Below, piece after piece: positions 37,013-46,448 of a stretch of DNA of 64,000 bases. Source of the stretch: Rhodococcus rhodochrous (GTDB taxonomy: Bacteria > Actinomycetota > Actinomycetes > Mycobacteriales > Mycobacteriaceae). A program made the translations under genes and the position numbers. The notes beneath the pieces were generated by a model, which was not told the origin of the DNA, made no database searches, and worked only from the letters and a program-made list of their open reading frames with translations. The DNA is taken from contig NZ_CP027557.1 of the NCBI RefSeq assembly GCF_014854695.1, positions 2,232,001 to 2,296,000 on the forward strand, given 5' to 3'. Every line of letters begins with the position of its first letter. The first letter of the stretch is position 1.

Positions 37013-37166
37013 ATCTGCAGACCCTATGCCGTCCGGCGCCCGAGACTTCGCATTTCGGGACACCTTCGGTGCACGCGTCACGGGATTTTTACGGCACGAG
37101 CGGTGACCGACACCTCGACGGGGCTCATGGGGGCAGCGCGTGGAAAGGAGACCGGTCGAGGTGAGA

Positions 37167-37172
37167 TACCCT
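37167..37172 (+). promoter_or_regulatory. -10 element of miaB (leaderless)
   Basis: TACCCT lies 5 nt before GTG 37178. Confidence 0.45.
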
Positions 37173-37177
37173 GAGAC

Positions 37178-38707
37178 GTGTCACTGATCGACGAAGAAGC
37201 CCCCCGCACCGGTGCCCGGACCTACGAGGTCCGCACCTACGGCTGCCAGATGAACGTACACGACTCCGAGCGTCTGTCGGGGTTGTTGGAGGACGCCGGC
37301 TTCACCAAGGCCGGGCCCGGCGCGTCACCCGATCTGGTGGTCTTCAACACCTGCGCGGTGCGGGAGAACGCCGACAACAAGCTGTACGGCAATCTGAGTC
37401 ATCTGCGTCCGGTCAAGGACGACAACCCCGACATGCAGATCGCCGTCGGAGGCTGCCTCGCCCAGAAGGACCGCGACACGGTCGTCAAGAAGGCGCCCTG
37501 GGTCGACGTGGTCTTCGGCACGCACAACATCGGCAATCTCCCCGCACTGCTCGAACGCGCGCGGCACAACCGCCGTGCCGAGGTCGAGATCCTCGACGCC
37601 CTCGAGGCGTTCCCCTCGACGCTGCCCGCCAAGCGCGAGTCGTCGTACGCCGGATGGGTGTCGATCTCCGTCGGCTGCAACAACACGTGCACCTTCTGCA
37701 TCGTGCCGTCGCTGCGCGGCAAGGAGGTCGACCGGCGCCCGGGCGACATCCTCGCCGAGGTGCAGGCGCTCGTCGACGAGGGCGTGCTCGAGGTGACACT
37801 GCTCGGCCAGAACGTCAACTCCTACGGCCGGTCCTTCGCCGATCCGGAGCAGCCCCGCGACCGGGGCGCCTTCGCGTCGCTGCTGCGCGCGTGCGGCGAG
37901 ATCGAGGGCCTCGAGCGGGTGCGCTTCACGTCCCCGCATCCGGCGGAGTTCACCGACGACGTCATCGACGCGATGGCGCAGACCCCCAACGTGTGCCCGC
38001 AGCTGCACATGCCGCTGCAGTCCGGCAGCGACCGGATCCTGCGCGCCATGCGCCGCTCGTACCGCAAGGAACGCTTCCTGGGCATCATCGAGCGGGTCCG
38101 TGCCGCGATGCCGCACGCCGCGATCACCACCGACATCATCGTCGGCTTCCCCGGCGAAACCGAGGAGGACTTCCAGCAGACCCTCGAGGTCGTCGAGAAG
38201 GCACGGTTCACCAGCGCGTTCACCTTCCAGTACTCGAAGCGCCCCGGCACGCCCGCTGCCGACATGGACGGTCAGCTCCCCAAGGCCGTGGTGCAGGAAC
38301 GTTACGAGCGCCTGATCGCGCTGCAGGAACGCATCACCCTCGAGGAGAACCGCAAGCTCGTCGGAACCGAGGTCGAACTGCTCGTCGCCGCGGGGGAGGG
38401 CCGCAAGAACGCCGAGACCGCCCGGATGAGCGGGCGTGCCCGCGACGGCCGCCTCGTCCACTTCCGTCCCGAGGGCGCGATCGACACCGCGGTGCGTCCC
38501 GGCGACGTCATCACGATCGTCGTCAGCGACGCCGCGCCGCACCACCTCGTCGCGGACACCCCGATCCTCACGCACCGCCGTACACGTGCGGGCGACCACT
38601 TCGAACAGGGCCGGCTGCCCAAGACACCGCCGATCGGTGTCGGACTCGGACTGCCGCGCATCGGCGTCCCCGACCCGCTGCCGCCTCAGATGGGATGCAA
38701 CGCATGA
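37178..38707 (+). CDS. miaB: tRNA 2-methylthio-N6-dimethylallyladenosine synthase
   Basis: A 509-residue radical-SAM methylthiotransferase acting on A37 of tRNA after MiaA. The N-terminal UPF0004 domain starts [17 protein letters not shown] with Cys23; the radical-SAM cluster is CNNTCTFC; a C-terminal TRAM domain follows (about 400-465). A 40-residue Pro/Gly-rich tail beyond TRAM is extra. The GTG start is fixed by the -10. It overlaps the next gene by ATGA. miaA lies 3 kb downstream. Confidence 0.96.
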   Translation: MSLIDEEAPRTGARTYEVRTYGCQMNVHDSERLSGLLEDAGFTKAGPGASPDLVVFNTCAVRENADNKLYGNLSHLRPVKDDNPDMQIAVGGCLAQKDRDTVVKKAPWVDVVFGTHNIGNLPALLERARHNRRAEVEILDALEAFPSTLPAKRESSYAGWVSISVGCNNTCTFCIVPSLRGKEVDRRPGDILAEVQALVDEGVLEVTLLGQNVNSYGRSFADPEQPRDRGAFASLLRACGEIEGLERVRFTSPHPAEFTDDVIDAMAQTPNVCPQLHMPLQSGSDRILRAMRRSYRKERFLGIIERVRAAMPHAAITTDIIVGFPGETEEDFQQTLEVVEKARFTSAFTFQYSKRPGTPAADMDGQLPKAVVQERYERLIALQERITLEENRKLVGTEVELLVAAGEGRKNAETARMSGRARDGRLVHFRPEGAIDTAVRPGDVITIVVSDAAPHHLVADTPILTHRRTRAGDHFEQGRLPKTPPIGVGLGLPRIGVPDPLPPQMGCNA

Positions 38708-39288
38708 CCACCGACAAGCCGCACGATCACCACGCGACGGGTGACGTACGCGCCGAACTCGAAGCCGCCGAACGGAAGGTGGCGAGCGACATCGACCCGG
38801 GCGCCCGGGCGATGTTCGTCGCGATCGCCGTCCTGATCCTGCTGGCGACCTTCAGCCTGCCCCACGCCGGATCCGCGAACGGGTGGGAGGTGCTGTCCTT
38901 CGCCCCGGACGCGACCACCGAGGAGATCGGTCTGCCGTCGCGGCTGTTCGTCGGCTTCGCAGTGGTCTTCGCCGGGCTGGGCTCGATCCTCGCGCTCGTC
39001 ACCCGCAAGTGGGCGCTCGCGTGGGTGTCCCTGGCCGGATCGGCGGTGACCATCGTCTTCGGCATGCTCGCGATCTGGTCGCGCCAGACCCTGCCCGTCG
39101 AGTCGTCCGCCGCGGGACCGGGATTCGGTCTCGTCATCGGCTGGTTCGCCGTCATGGTGATCGTCTTCCACTGGGCCCGCGTGGTGTGGGCGCGGACCTC
39201 GGCCCAGCTCGAGGCCGAGGCCGAGTTGCGGAAGGTCGCAGCCCAGCACGAACGGCCCCGCCTGATGCGCGACGACCCCGAGGCCTGA
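38704..39288 (+). CDS. Conserved four-helix membrane protein, unknown
   Basis: A 194-residue protein with a His/Asp/Glu-rich cytoplasmic N-terminus and four transmembrane helices (about 36-55, 78-98, 105-125, 140-160). It has a charged C-terminal tail and ends RLMRDDPEA. It overlaps miaB by ATGA and matches the membrane protein after miaB in mycobacteria (Rv2732c). The function is unknown; a link to tRNA modification is unproven. Confidence 0.8.
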   Translation: MTTDKPHDHHATGDVRAELEAAERKVASDIDPGARAMFVAIAVLILLATFSLPHAGSANGWEVLSFAPDATTEEIGLPSRLFVGFAVVFAGLGSILALVTRKWALAWVSLAGSAVTIVFGMLAIWSRQTLPVESSAAGPGFGLVIGWFAVMVIVFHWARVVWARTSAQLEAEAELRKVAAQHERPRLMRDDPEA

Positions 39289-39307
39289 CGCCTCCGGCAC
39301 GAACACG

Positions 39308-39343
39308 ACGATCCCCCTCTCCCGACCGGGAGAGGGGGATCGT
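39308..39343. terminator. Bidirectional terminator between convergent genes
   Basis: A perfect 16-bp stem (39308-39323 with 39328-39343) and GACC loop lies between the membrane protein gene (+) and the DUF349 gene (-). Confidence 0.85.
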
Positions 39344-39364
39344 CCGTCTCGGATGCCGCGGGGG

Positions 39365-40777
39365 TCAGCGCTCGCCGACGGCACCTTCGGCCGCGTCGGC
39401 CCACTCGCGCCACTGCGCGGCCTGGGCGAGGGCCTTCTCGGCCTCCTTCGCCCGGCCGGCGGCGGTCGCCTTGGCGGCCTGCTCCTCGAACTGGCGCACC
39501 CGCTCACGGAACTGGGCCGCACGGGCGAGGGCCTCGGGATCGGTGCGGCGCCACTCGGAATCCGCGGCCTCGCGCACCTTCTTCTCGATGGCCCGCAGAC
39601 GACCCTCGAGATCGTGCATGCGCTCGCGCGGCACCTTGCCGATCGCCTCCCACTGGTCCTGCAGCTCGCGCAGGCGCGCCCGGGCACCTTCGAGATCGGC
39701 CGACGGGTCGATCGAGGAGGCCGCCTCGAGCAGGGCCTCCTTCGCGCGGGCGTTCTCCTCGAACTCGGCGTCGCGCTCGGCGTTCGCGGCGTTGCGTGCG
39801 GCGAAGAAGACGTCCTGGGCGCCCTTGAACCGCTTCCACAGCTGGTCGTCGGCGTCCTTCGGTGCCCGTCCGGCCGCCTTCCACTCGGCGAGCAGGTCGC
39901 GGAAGGCCGCGGCGGTGGCACCCCAGTCGGTGGAGTTCTGCAGCTCCTCCGCCCGGGCGACGAGTTCTTCCTTGCGGCTCTTCGCCGCGGCGCGCTCGCG
40001 GTCGAGTTCGGCGAAGTGGGCCCCGCGACGCCGGTTGAACCCCTCGCGTGCCTTCGAATAGCGACGCCACAACACGTCGTCGACCTTCCGGTCGACCCCG
40101 CGGATGGTCTTCCACTCCTCGAGGATCTCGCGCAGCCGGTCGCCCGCAGCCTTCCACTGGGTGGATTCGGCGGCGATCGTCTCGGCCTCGGCCGCGAGGG
40201 CCTCCTTGCGGGCCGTGCTCTCGGCGCGCCGACGCTCCTTCTCCTGCTTGGCGAGAGCCGCGGCCTCCTCGGAGTGCTCGATGATCGCGGTGAGCCGGGT
40301 GGCGAGCGCATCGAGATCACCGATGACGGCGGCGGTCGGCAGCGACTCGGCCAGTGCCTCGGCGGCCGCGCGGGTCTTCTTCACGTCGGCGGTGCCGGAG
40401 GTCAACCGGGTCTCGAGGATCGCCACCTCGGTGGCGAGATCGTCGTAACGGCGTCCGAAGTGCGCGAGGCCCTCGGCGGCGTCGCCTGCCTGCCACGATC
40501 CGATGCACCGCTCGCCCTCGCTCGTGCGGACCCATGCGGTGCCGTCCTCGTCGACGCGTCCGAACCGACTCGGATCGCTCGCGGGCACCGCCGGGACGTG
40601 GGGGTGCGTCTGGGCCGCGACGGGATGCGGCTTCGGGGGTGCTGCGGTGGAACTGCCGTTCTCTCGGCCCGCAGGGCCGGGCGTCGCAGCATGGGCTCGG
40701 GGTGTGGCGGGACCGGGACGCGGGGTCCGCTCCTGCGTCGACTCGCCGGTTCGGTCCTGTGCGTTCGGGTCGCTCAT
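39365..40777 (-). CDS. DUF349-repeat coiled-coil protein
   Basis: A 470-residue protein with a disordered Pro/Ala-rich N-terminus (about 1-70) followed by DUF349 repeats, each a helical pair with [12 protein letters not shown] or [17 protein letters not shown] segments, and an alanine/glutamate-rich coiled-coil end. Position matches mycobacterial Rv2731. DUF349 proteins in other bacteria are linked to RNA or beta-lactam tolerance phenotypes, but the molecular role is unclear. ATG 40777 ([11 protein letters not shown]) is taken; ATG 40804 would add nine residues. Confidence 0.85.
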   Translation of the reverse strand: MSDPNAQDRTGESTQERTPRPGPATPRAHAATPGPAGRENGSSTAAPPKPHPVAAQTHPHVPAVPASDPSRFGRVDEDGTAWVRTSEGERCIGSWQAGDAAEGLAHFGRRYDDLATEVAILETRLTSGTADVKKTRAAAEALAESLPTAAVIGDLDALATRLTAIIEHSEEAAALAKQEKERRRAESTARKEALAAEAETIAAESTQWKAAGDRLREILEEWKTIRGVDRKVDDVLWRRYSKAREGFNRRRGAHFAELDRERAAAKSRKEELVARAEELQNSTDWGATAAAFRDLLAEWKAAGRAPKDADDQLWKRFKGAQDVFFAARNAANAERDAEFEENARAKEALLEAASSIDPSADLEGARARLRELQDQWEAIGKVPRERMHDLEGRLRAIEKKVREAADSEWRRTDPEALARAAQFRERVRQFEEQAAKATAAGRAKEAEKALAQAAQWREWADAAEGAVGER

Positions 40778-40913
40778 CGATACCTCATCTCTGCCGCGCG
40801 GCACGGCTGCCTGGTCGCATGGGTCTACCGCCGGTCGATCCCGGGGCTCCGCGATCGTGTCCGCCCACTATTGAAACAGGTCGTGTCGATGCAGGGCGCC
40901 GGGTCCGGTGGAC

Positions 40914-40919
40914 TACGGT
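40914..40919 (+). promoter_or_regulatory. -10 element, leaderless start
   Basis: TACGGT lies 7 nt before GTG 40927. Confidence 0.45.
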
Positions 40920-40926
40920 TGCCGAT

Positions 40927-41640
40927 GTGTTGACCGCCGCGGCGTTCGTGCCGTCCCCACCGCTGCTCGTGCCCGAGCTGACCGGTCTCGCCGCGTCCGA
41001 GACCGACGATCTGCGCGAGGCGGTTCTCGAGGTCGGTCGTAGCCTGTCCGGTGCCACGGAATGGGTGGTCGTGGGAGCCGAGACGGCCGAGCAGACCGTT
41101 CCCCCCACCGCGCGCGGGTCCTTCCTCGGCTTCGGTGTCGACGTCACGGTCCAGCTCGGTCCCGAGGCCGCCGGCGAACCCGATCCCGCGCTCGCGTTGA
41201 CCGCTCTGGTGGCCGGCTGGATCCGCGACCGCACGGCACCCGGCACCCGCGTGACGACCCACGTGGTGGCCGCCGACGCCGCCGCCGCCGACTGCGCCGA
41301 TCTCGGCCGCGACCTGCGTGCGGAACTCGACCGCGACGATCGGCCGCGAGCGTTGCTCGTCGTCGCGGACGGAGCGACGACCCTCACGGCCAAGGCGCCC
41401 GGCGCCTACGATCCGCGTTCGGAGGAGGTCGAGGCGGCCCTGGCCGCGGCGCTCGGCGCCGGCGATCCGGAGGCGCTCGCGGCACTCGACCCCGAGCTGT
41501 GTTCGGACATCAAGCTGACCGGACGCGCCGCCTGGCACGTCCTGGCGGCCACCCTCGGCGCGCGCCCGCGTTCGGCGTCCGTCACCTACTCCGCCGCGCC
41601 CTACGGCGTGGGCTACCACGTGGGAATCTGGACACCGTGA
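40927..41640 (+). CDS. Class III extradiol dioxygenase-like protein
   Basis: A 237-residue protein with the fold of the LigB subunit of class III extradiol dioxygenases ([16 protein letters not shown] at the start, [35 protein letters not shown] at the end). The usual iron-binding histidine pair near the N-terminus is not visible, so it is probably not an active dioxygenase. It corresponds to mycobacterial Rv2728c, always upstream of miaA. The GTG start is placed by the -10. It overlaps miaA by GTGA. Confidence 0.75.
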   Translation: MLTAAAFVPSPPLLVPELTGLAASETDDLREAVLEVGRSLSGATEWVVVGAETAEQTVPPTARGSFLGFGVDVTVQLGPEAAGEPDPALALTALVAGWIRDRTAPGTRVTTHVVAADAAAADCADLGRDLRAELDRDDRPRALLVVADGATTLTAKAPGAYDPRSEEVEAALAAALGAGDPEALAALDPELCSDIKLTGRAAWHVLAATLGARPRSASVTYSAAPYGVGYHVGIWTP

Positions 41641-42599
41641 GCGCAGGAATCACCGGCCCCGCCGACACGCTCGTACCGATCGCGGTGGTGGGCCCCACCG
41701 CCACGGGCAAGTCCGATCTCGGACTGGACCTCGCCGAGGCGCTCGGCGGCGAGATCGTCAACATCGACGCGATGCAGCAGTACCGCGGGATGGACATCGG
41801 GACGGCCAAGCTGGCACCGGACGAGCGTCGCGGGATCCCGCACCATCAGCTCGACGTCCTCGACGTCACCGAGACCGCGACGGTCGCCCGCTACCAGCAG
41901 GCCGCGATCGCCGACGTCGAGGCGATCCTCGGGCGCGGTCGTCTCCCGATCGTCGTCGGCGGATCGATGATGTACGTACAGGCACTGCTCGACGAATGGC
42001 AGTTCCCGGCGACGGATCCGCAGGTCCGCGCCAAGTGGGAGGCGGTCCTCGAGACCGAGGGGCTCGCAGCGGTCCACCGGGCGCTGCAGAGCGCCGATCC
42101 CGCCGCCGCGGCGACGATCCTGCCCACAGACGGCCGCCGCATGGTCCGCGCGCTCGAGGTCGTCGAACTGACCGGGCAACCGTTCGCGGCGTCGCAGCCG
42201 ACGATCGGTGAGCCTCGCTGGGGCACCGTGATCCTGGGCGTCGACCGCGACACCGCCGAACTCGACGACCGCATCGCGCGGCGCACCGACCTGATGTTCG
42301 AACGGGGCCTCGTCGACGAGGTGCACGGTCTCCTCGAGGTCGGCCTGCACGAGGGTGTCACCGCACGTCGCGCGATCGGCTACGCGCAGGTGCTCGCGTA
42401 CATCGACGGGGAGTACGACCTCGACCACGCACGCGAGCGGACGTTCATCGGGACCCGCCGCTACGTGCGACGACAACGCTCGTGGTTCCGCCGCGACCCG
42501 CGCATCCACTGGCTCGACGGCGCCGACCCCCACCTGCTCGACGTCGCCCGGCGGGCCGTACAGGACGCACGCACATCACCGGCCTCACCAGCCCGATAA
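41637..42599 (+). CDS. miaA: tRNA dimethylallyltransferase
   Basis: A 320-residue enzyme that adds a dimethylallyl group to A37 of tRNAs reading UNN codons, making the substrate of MiaB. The P-loop is [31 protein letters not shown] holds the catalytic aspartate, and [12 protein letters not shown] is the conserved C-terminal stretch. The GTG start overlaps the preceding stop. The stop codon is part of the dapF -10. Confidence 0.97.
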   Translation: MSAGITGPADTLVPIAVVGPTATGKSDLGLDLAEALGGEIVNIDAMQQYRGMDIGTAKLAPDERRGIPHHQLDVLDVTETATVARYQQAAIADVEAILGRGRLPIVVGGSMMYVQALLDEWQFPATDPQVRAKWEAVLETEGLAAVHRALQSADPAAAATILPTDGRRMVRALEVVELTGQPFAASQPTIGEPRWGTVILGVDRDTAELDDRIARRTDLMFERGLVDEVHGLLEVGLHEGVTARRAIGYAQVLAYIDGEYDLDHARERTFIGTRRYVRRQRSWFRRDPRIHWLDGADPHLLDVARRAVQDARTSPASPAR

Positions 42600-42602
42600 G
42601 GT
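42597..42602 (+). promoter_or_regulatory. -10 element of dapF inside the miaA stop
   Basis: TAAGGT begins with the miaA TAA and lies 7 nt before ATG 42610; no ribosome binding site follows. Confidence 0.5.
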
Positions 42603-42609
42603 AGCGCGC

Positions 42610-43476
42610 ATGGAGTTCAGCAAAGGGCACGGAACCGAGAACGACTTCGTGATCCTTCCCGACCCCGACGCGCGCCTGGACCTCGACGCAGGCCGGATCG
42701 CCGCCCTGTGCGACCGGCGCCGCGGGCTCGGTGCCGACGGTGTGCTCCGCGTGGCGCGGGCCGGTGCGCTGGTGTCGGCCGGTGTGCTCGAAGAACTGCC
42801 CGAGGGCACCGACGCCGACGACTGGTTCATGGACTACCGCAACGGCGACGGATCCATCGCCGAGATGTGCGGCAACGGTGTGCGGGTGTTCGCGCACTAT
42901 CTCACCGCGCACGGACTCGAGGACCGCCGCGAGTTCGTCGTCGGCAGCCGGGCGGGAGGCAAGCCCGTCACCGTGCACGAGACCGGACCGGTCCTCGGCG
43001 AGGTGACCGTGGACATGGGGACGGTGCGCACCCTCGGCGAGTCGGCGGCGACCATCGACGGGCGGGTCTATCCGGGCATCGGCATCGACGTCGGCAACCC
43101 GCACCTCGCGTGCGTGGACCCGCACCTGAACGACACGAGTCTTGCCGGTCTCGACCTCACCTCGCCCGGCTTCGACCCGGGCTTCTTCCCGCACGGGGTC
43201 AACATCGAGTTCCTGACCCCGATCGCGGCCGGGACGGTCCACATGCGCGTCCACGAACGCGGCGTGGGGGAGACCCGCTCGTGCGGAACCGGCACGGTGG
43301 CCGCGGCCGCTGCGGCCCTGCGCTTCGACGGCGCATCCGACGGCGCGGTGCGGGTGCGGATCCCCGGCGGCTCGGTCGAGGTGCGCATCGAGGACGGTCG
43401 CGCCTGGCTGCGCGGGCCGTCGGTGCTGGTCGCGACGGGTGAACTCGACGACACCTGGTGGTCGGCGCCGAACTGA
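42610..43476 (+). CDS. dapF: Diaminopimelate epimerase
   Basis: A 288-residue cofactor-free racemase converting LL- to meso-diaminopimelate for peptidoglycan and lysine. The two catalytic cysteines are Cys87 ([10 protein letters not shown]) and Cys225 ([12 protein letters not shown]). It lies 10 nt after miaA and probably has its own leaderless start. dapA and dapB are elsewhere in the window. Confidence 0.97.
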   Translation: MEFSKGHGTENDFVILPDPDARLDLDAGRIAALCDRRRGLGADGVLRVARAGALVSAGVLEELPEGTDADDWFMDYRNGDGSIAEMCGNGVRVFAHYLTAHGLEDRREFVVGSRAGGKPVTVHETGPVLGEVTVDMGTVRTLGESAATIDGRVYPGIGIDVGNPHLACVDPHLNDTSLAGLDLTSPGFDPGFFPHGVNIEFLTPIAAGTVHMRVHERGVGETRSCGTGTVAAAAAALRFDGASDGAVRVRIPGGSVEVRIEDGRAWLRGPSVLVATGELDDTWWSAPN

Positions 43477-43581
43477 TCGGCACCGATCGGGCCAGCTCGG
43501 GGTGCACTCGGGTACCCCCGCGGGGATGCGGCAGAAAAACTCGAATGCACCGATTCGGGCTTCGTGACACCATGGAGGTGT

Positions 43582-45048
43582 ATGACGAACACACAGCGCA
43601 TGCATCGCGCAACCACAGATGACAGCACTCCGACCGCGTACGACGCATCCGGAGGCTGGACCGCCGAGGATCCGTCCGTCGGCGAGATGCAACTCGAAGA
43701 CCGTAGCGCGTTGCGGCGTGTGGCCGGTCTGTCCACCGAACTCGAGGACATCACCGAGGTCGAATACCGTCAGCTCCGACTCGAGCGTGTCGTGCTCGTC
43801 GGTGTCTGGACGGGCGGAACGGCCGCCCAGGCGGAAGCGAGTCTGGCCGAGCTGGCCGCGCTCGCCGAGACCGCGGGCTCCGAGGTCCTCGAAGGTCTGG
43901 TCCAGCGTCGCGACCGGCCCGATGCCTCCACCTACATCGGCTCCGGCAAGGCCGACGAACTGCGAGAGATCGTCCTGTCCACCGGCGCCGACACCGTGAT
44001 CTGCGACGGCGAACTCACCCCCGCCCAGCTCACCGCGCTGGAGAAGGTCGTCAAGGTCAAGGTCATCGACCGGACCGCGCTGATCCTCGACATCTTCGCC
44101 CAGCACGCCACCTCGCGGGAGGGCAAGGCACAGGTCTCCCTCGCGCAGATGGAGTACATGCTCCCGCGTCTGCGCGGCTGGGGCGAATCGATGTCGCGGC
44201 AGGCCGGTGGCCGTGCCGGCAGCAACGGCGGTGTGGGCCTGCGCGGTCCCGGTGAGACGAAGATCGAGACCGACCGTCGCCGGATCCGTGAGCGGATGGC
44301 CAAGCTCCGTCGCGAGATCAAGGCGATGAAGGCCGCGCGCGACACCAAGCGCACCCGGCGTCTGCGCAACAAGATCCCGTCCGTCGCGATCGTCGGATAC
44401 ACCAACGCCGGCAAGTCGAGCCTGCTCAACAAGCTCACCGGCTCCGGTGTCCTGGTGCAGAACGCACTGTTCGCGACCCTCGACCCGACGACCCGCCGGT
44501 CGGCGCTGCCCGACGGCCGCGAGTACGTGCTCACCGACACCGTCGGTTTCGTCCGGCACCTCCCGACCCAGCTGGTCGAGGCGTTCCGGTCGACCCTCGA
44601 GGAAGTCGCCGACGCCGATGTGCTGCTCCACGTCGTCGACGGCTCCGACCCGATGCCCACCGAGCAGATCAAGGCGGTGCGCGAAGTCGTCACCGAGGTG
44701 CTCCGCGAATCGGACGCACCGCCGCCGCCGGAACTGATCGTCGTCAACAAGATCGATGCCGCCGACCCGGTCACCCTGACGCAGTTGCGCAGCGCGATCC
44801 CCGGCGCGGTGTTCGTCTCCGCGCACACCGGCGAGGGCGTCGAGGAGTTGCAGACCCATCTCGCGGGTCTGCTCGAGGATCCCGACGTCGAGGTGAAACT
44901 GCTCCTGCCGTACACCCGCGGTGATCTGCTCGCGCGCATCCACTCGGACGGTCAGATCCTGTCGTCCGAGCACGAGGTGGACGGCACGCGGGTGCACGCG
45001 AAGGTGCCGGCAGCGCTGGCGTCGGCATTGGTCGACTTCGCGGCCTGA
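43582..45048 (+). CDS. hflX: GTPase HflX
   Basis: A 488-residue ribosome-associated GTPase that splits or rescues stalled ribosomes. The N-terminal HflX domain (about 50-200) has DRPDASTYIGSGKADELREI; a basic helical linker ends RRLRNK; the G domain has VGYTNAGKSSLLNKL (G1), TLDPTTRR (G2), DTVGFVRHLP (G3) and VVNKID (G4). ATG 43582 follows GGAGG by only 3 nt; an ATG at 43600 is a credible alternative. Its stop overlaps the next start (TGATG). Confidence 0.95.
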   Translation: MTNTQRMHRATTDDSTPTAYDASGGWTAEDPSVGEMQLEDRSALRRVAGLSTELEDITEVEYRQLRLERVVLVGVWTGGTAAQAEASLAELAALAETAGSEVLEGLVQRRDRPDASTYIGSGKADELREIVLSTGADTVICDGELTPAQLTALEKVVKVKVIDRTALILDIFAQHATSREGKAQVSLAQMEYMLPRLRGWGESMSRQAGGRAGSNGGVGLRGPGETKIETDRRRIRERMAKLRREIKAMKAARDTKRTRRLRNKIPSVAIVGYTNAGKSSLLNKLTGSGVLVQNALFATLDPTTRRSALPDGREYVLTDTVGFVRHLPTQLVEAFRSTLEEVADADVLLHVVDGSDPMPTEQIKAVREVVTEVLRESDAPPPPELIVVNKIDAADPVTLTQLRSAIPGAVFVSAHTGEGVEELQTHLAGLLEDPDVEVKLLLPYTRGDLLARIHSDGQILSSEHEVDGTRVHAKVPAALASALVDFAA

Positions 45049-46088
45049 TGCGGGTCGTGCGCCGGGCGGCGCTGCTCGCTGCCGTCGCGGCGTTCGTGCC
45101 GGTCTCGCACGCCGGCGCGCAGGACGCCGGGATTCCGGTCGCGGATCTGCCGACCGAGATGCTGTGCATCCCCGACGATCCCGTGCTCGCCGAACTGTCC
45201 GGCCTCGCGACGATCGGCAACCGGCTGTTCGCGACGCCCGATGCCGGGGAGGACGAACGCATCGTCGAACTCGACGGCGATTGCTCGGTGCTGCAACGTG
45301 TTCCGTCGCCCGTCGATCCCTACGACGTCGAGGATCTCGCCGCGGGGCCCGACGGCCGGTTGTGGCTCGGGGATCTCGGCGACAACACCCGCGTCCGCGA
45401 GACGATCGCGCTCATCTCCCTCGACCCCGACACCGGGCAGGGAGATCTGCATCGGCTGACCTATTCCGACGGTCCCCGCGACGCCGAGACCGTGCTCGTC
45501 TCCGCGACGGGCGAACCTGTGATCGTGACGAAGGCGCTGTTCGGCTCGAGCAATGTCTATCGGCCCGCACGCGGACTTACGATCGACGGCCTGCCCGCCC
45601 CGGGACCGGCCCCCCTCGAGAAGGTCGGGTCGCTGGCACTCGGACCGTCGGACACCCCCGGCGGTCCCATTCCCGGTGCGTCCTCCTCGATGATCACCGG
45701 CGGCGCGGTCAGCGCCGACGGGACGGTCGCGGCGGTCCGCACCTACACCGACGTCTACCTGTTCCACGCGCCCGACGGCGATCTCGCGGCCGCCCTGGTC
45801 GCCGGTCCGCGCTTCCGCATTCCGGTCCCGGACGAACCACAGGGCGAAGCCGTCGCCTTCACCGCCGACGGGGACCTGCTCACCGCGTCCGAGCGCGGCG
45901 CGGCAGGCACGGAGAATCCACCGATCCATATCCGTCGCGGTGCGACCGATCTCTTCGCACCCGCGGACGACGATGCCGCGGACGAGATGTCGTCCGCGGC
46001 ACTGCCGGTAGTCGGTGCGGGCGTGGCAGCCGGGGTCATCGGGCTCGGGGTCCTCGGACTCGTCGTCCGACGCCGCGCCCGCGGCTGA
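45048..46088 (+). CDS. Secreted, membrane-anchored protein of unknown function
   Basis: A 346-residue protein with a signal peptide (about 1-25, cleavage near HAGAQ), an extracellular domain, and a C-terminal transmembrane anchor (VVGAGVAAGVIGLGVLGLVV) ending RRRARG. The domain has repeating strands with Gly-Asp turns (DLAAGPDGRLWLGDLGDN, SADGTVAAVRTYTDVYLF, AFTADGDLLTASERG), suggesting a beta-propeller. Two cysteines may form a disulfide. It is translationally coupled to hflX by TGATG. The function is unknown. Confidence 0.75.
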   Translation: MRVVRRAALLAAVAAFVPVSHAGAQDAGIPVADLPTEMLCIPDDPVLAELSGLATIGNRLFATPDAGEDERIVELDGDCSVLQRVPSPVDPYDVEDLAAGPDGRLWLGDLGDNTRVRETIALISLDPDTGQGDLHRLTYSDGPRDAETVLVSATGEPVIVTKALFGSSNVYRPARGLTIDGLPAPGPAPLEKVGSLALGPSDTPGGPIPGASSSMITGGAVSADGTVAAVRTYTDVYLFHAPDGDLAAALVAGPRFRIPVPDEPQGEAVAFTADGDLLTASERGAAGTENPPIHIRRGATDLFAPADDDAADEMSSAALPVVGAGVAAGVIGLGVLGLVVRRRARG

Positions 46089-46090
46089 GA

Positions 46091-46348
46091 TCAGGCGTCG
46101 AGGTCTGCGGCGACCAGTTCCGCAACCTGCGCGAGGACCGCGTCGTCGTCGCACGAGATCGTGACCTGCGTGCCCTTTTCCGCGCCGAGCGTCATGATCA
46201 TCAGGGCCGAACCGGCGTCGACGGGCTCGCCGCCGTCGACCGCGAGGGTCACCGGGACACCGGCCGCGACCACGGCCTCGGCGATGATCCCTGCAGGACG
46301 GGCGTGCAGGCCGATGGACGAACCGACGGCAACCGTGGTGCTGGGCAT
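46091..46348 (-). CDS. ptsH: Phosphocarrier protein HPr
   Basis: An 85-residue HPr that passes phosphate from Enzyme I to the sugar-specific EIIA. The active histidine is His15 in GLHARPAG. A serine near the usual Ser46 site is present (AGSALMIM), but actinobacteria generally lack HPr kinase. Last gene of the fruR-fruK-fruA-ptsH unit; it lies 83 nt after fruA, beyond a tandem repeat. Confidence 0.95.
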   Translation of the reverse strand: MPSTTVAVGSSIGLHARPAGIIAEAVVAAGVPVTLAVDGGEPVDAGSALMIMTLGAEKGTQVTISCDDDAVLAQVAELVAADLDA

Positions 46349-46391
46349 GTGAATCTCCTTCGTGGTGGGGAAGTGCAGAGGGTCGGATCGA

Positions 46392-46448
46392 TCAGGAGCG
46401 TGCCGCTGTGTTCAGGAGCGTGCCGCTGTGTTCAGGAGCGTGCCGCTA
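46392..46448 (-). repeat. 20-bp tandem repeat copying the fruA 3' end
   Basis: Unit TCAGGAGCGTGCCGCTGTGT occurs at 46392-46411 and 46412-46431, with a third partial copy (46432-46448) that is the true end of fruA including its stop (TCA on the plus strand). Each copy repeats the codons for Ala-Ala-Arg-Ser-stop. Confidence 0.85.
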
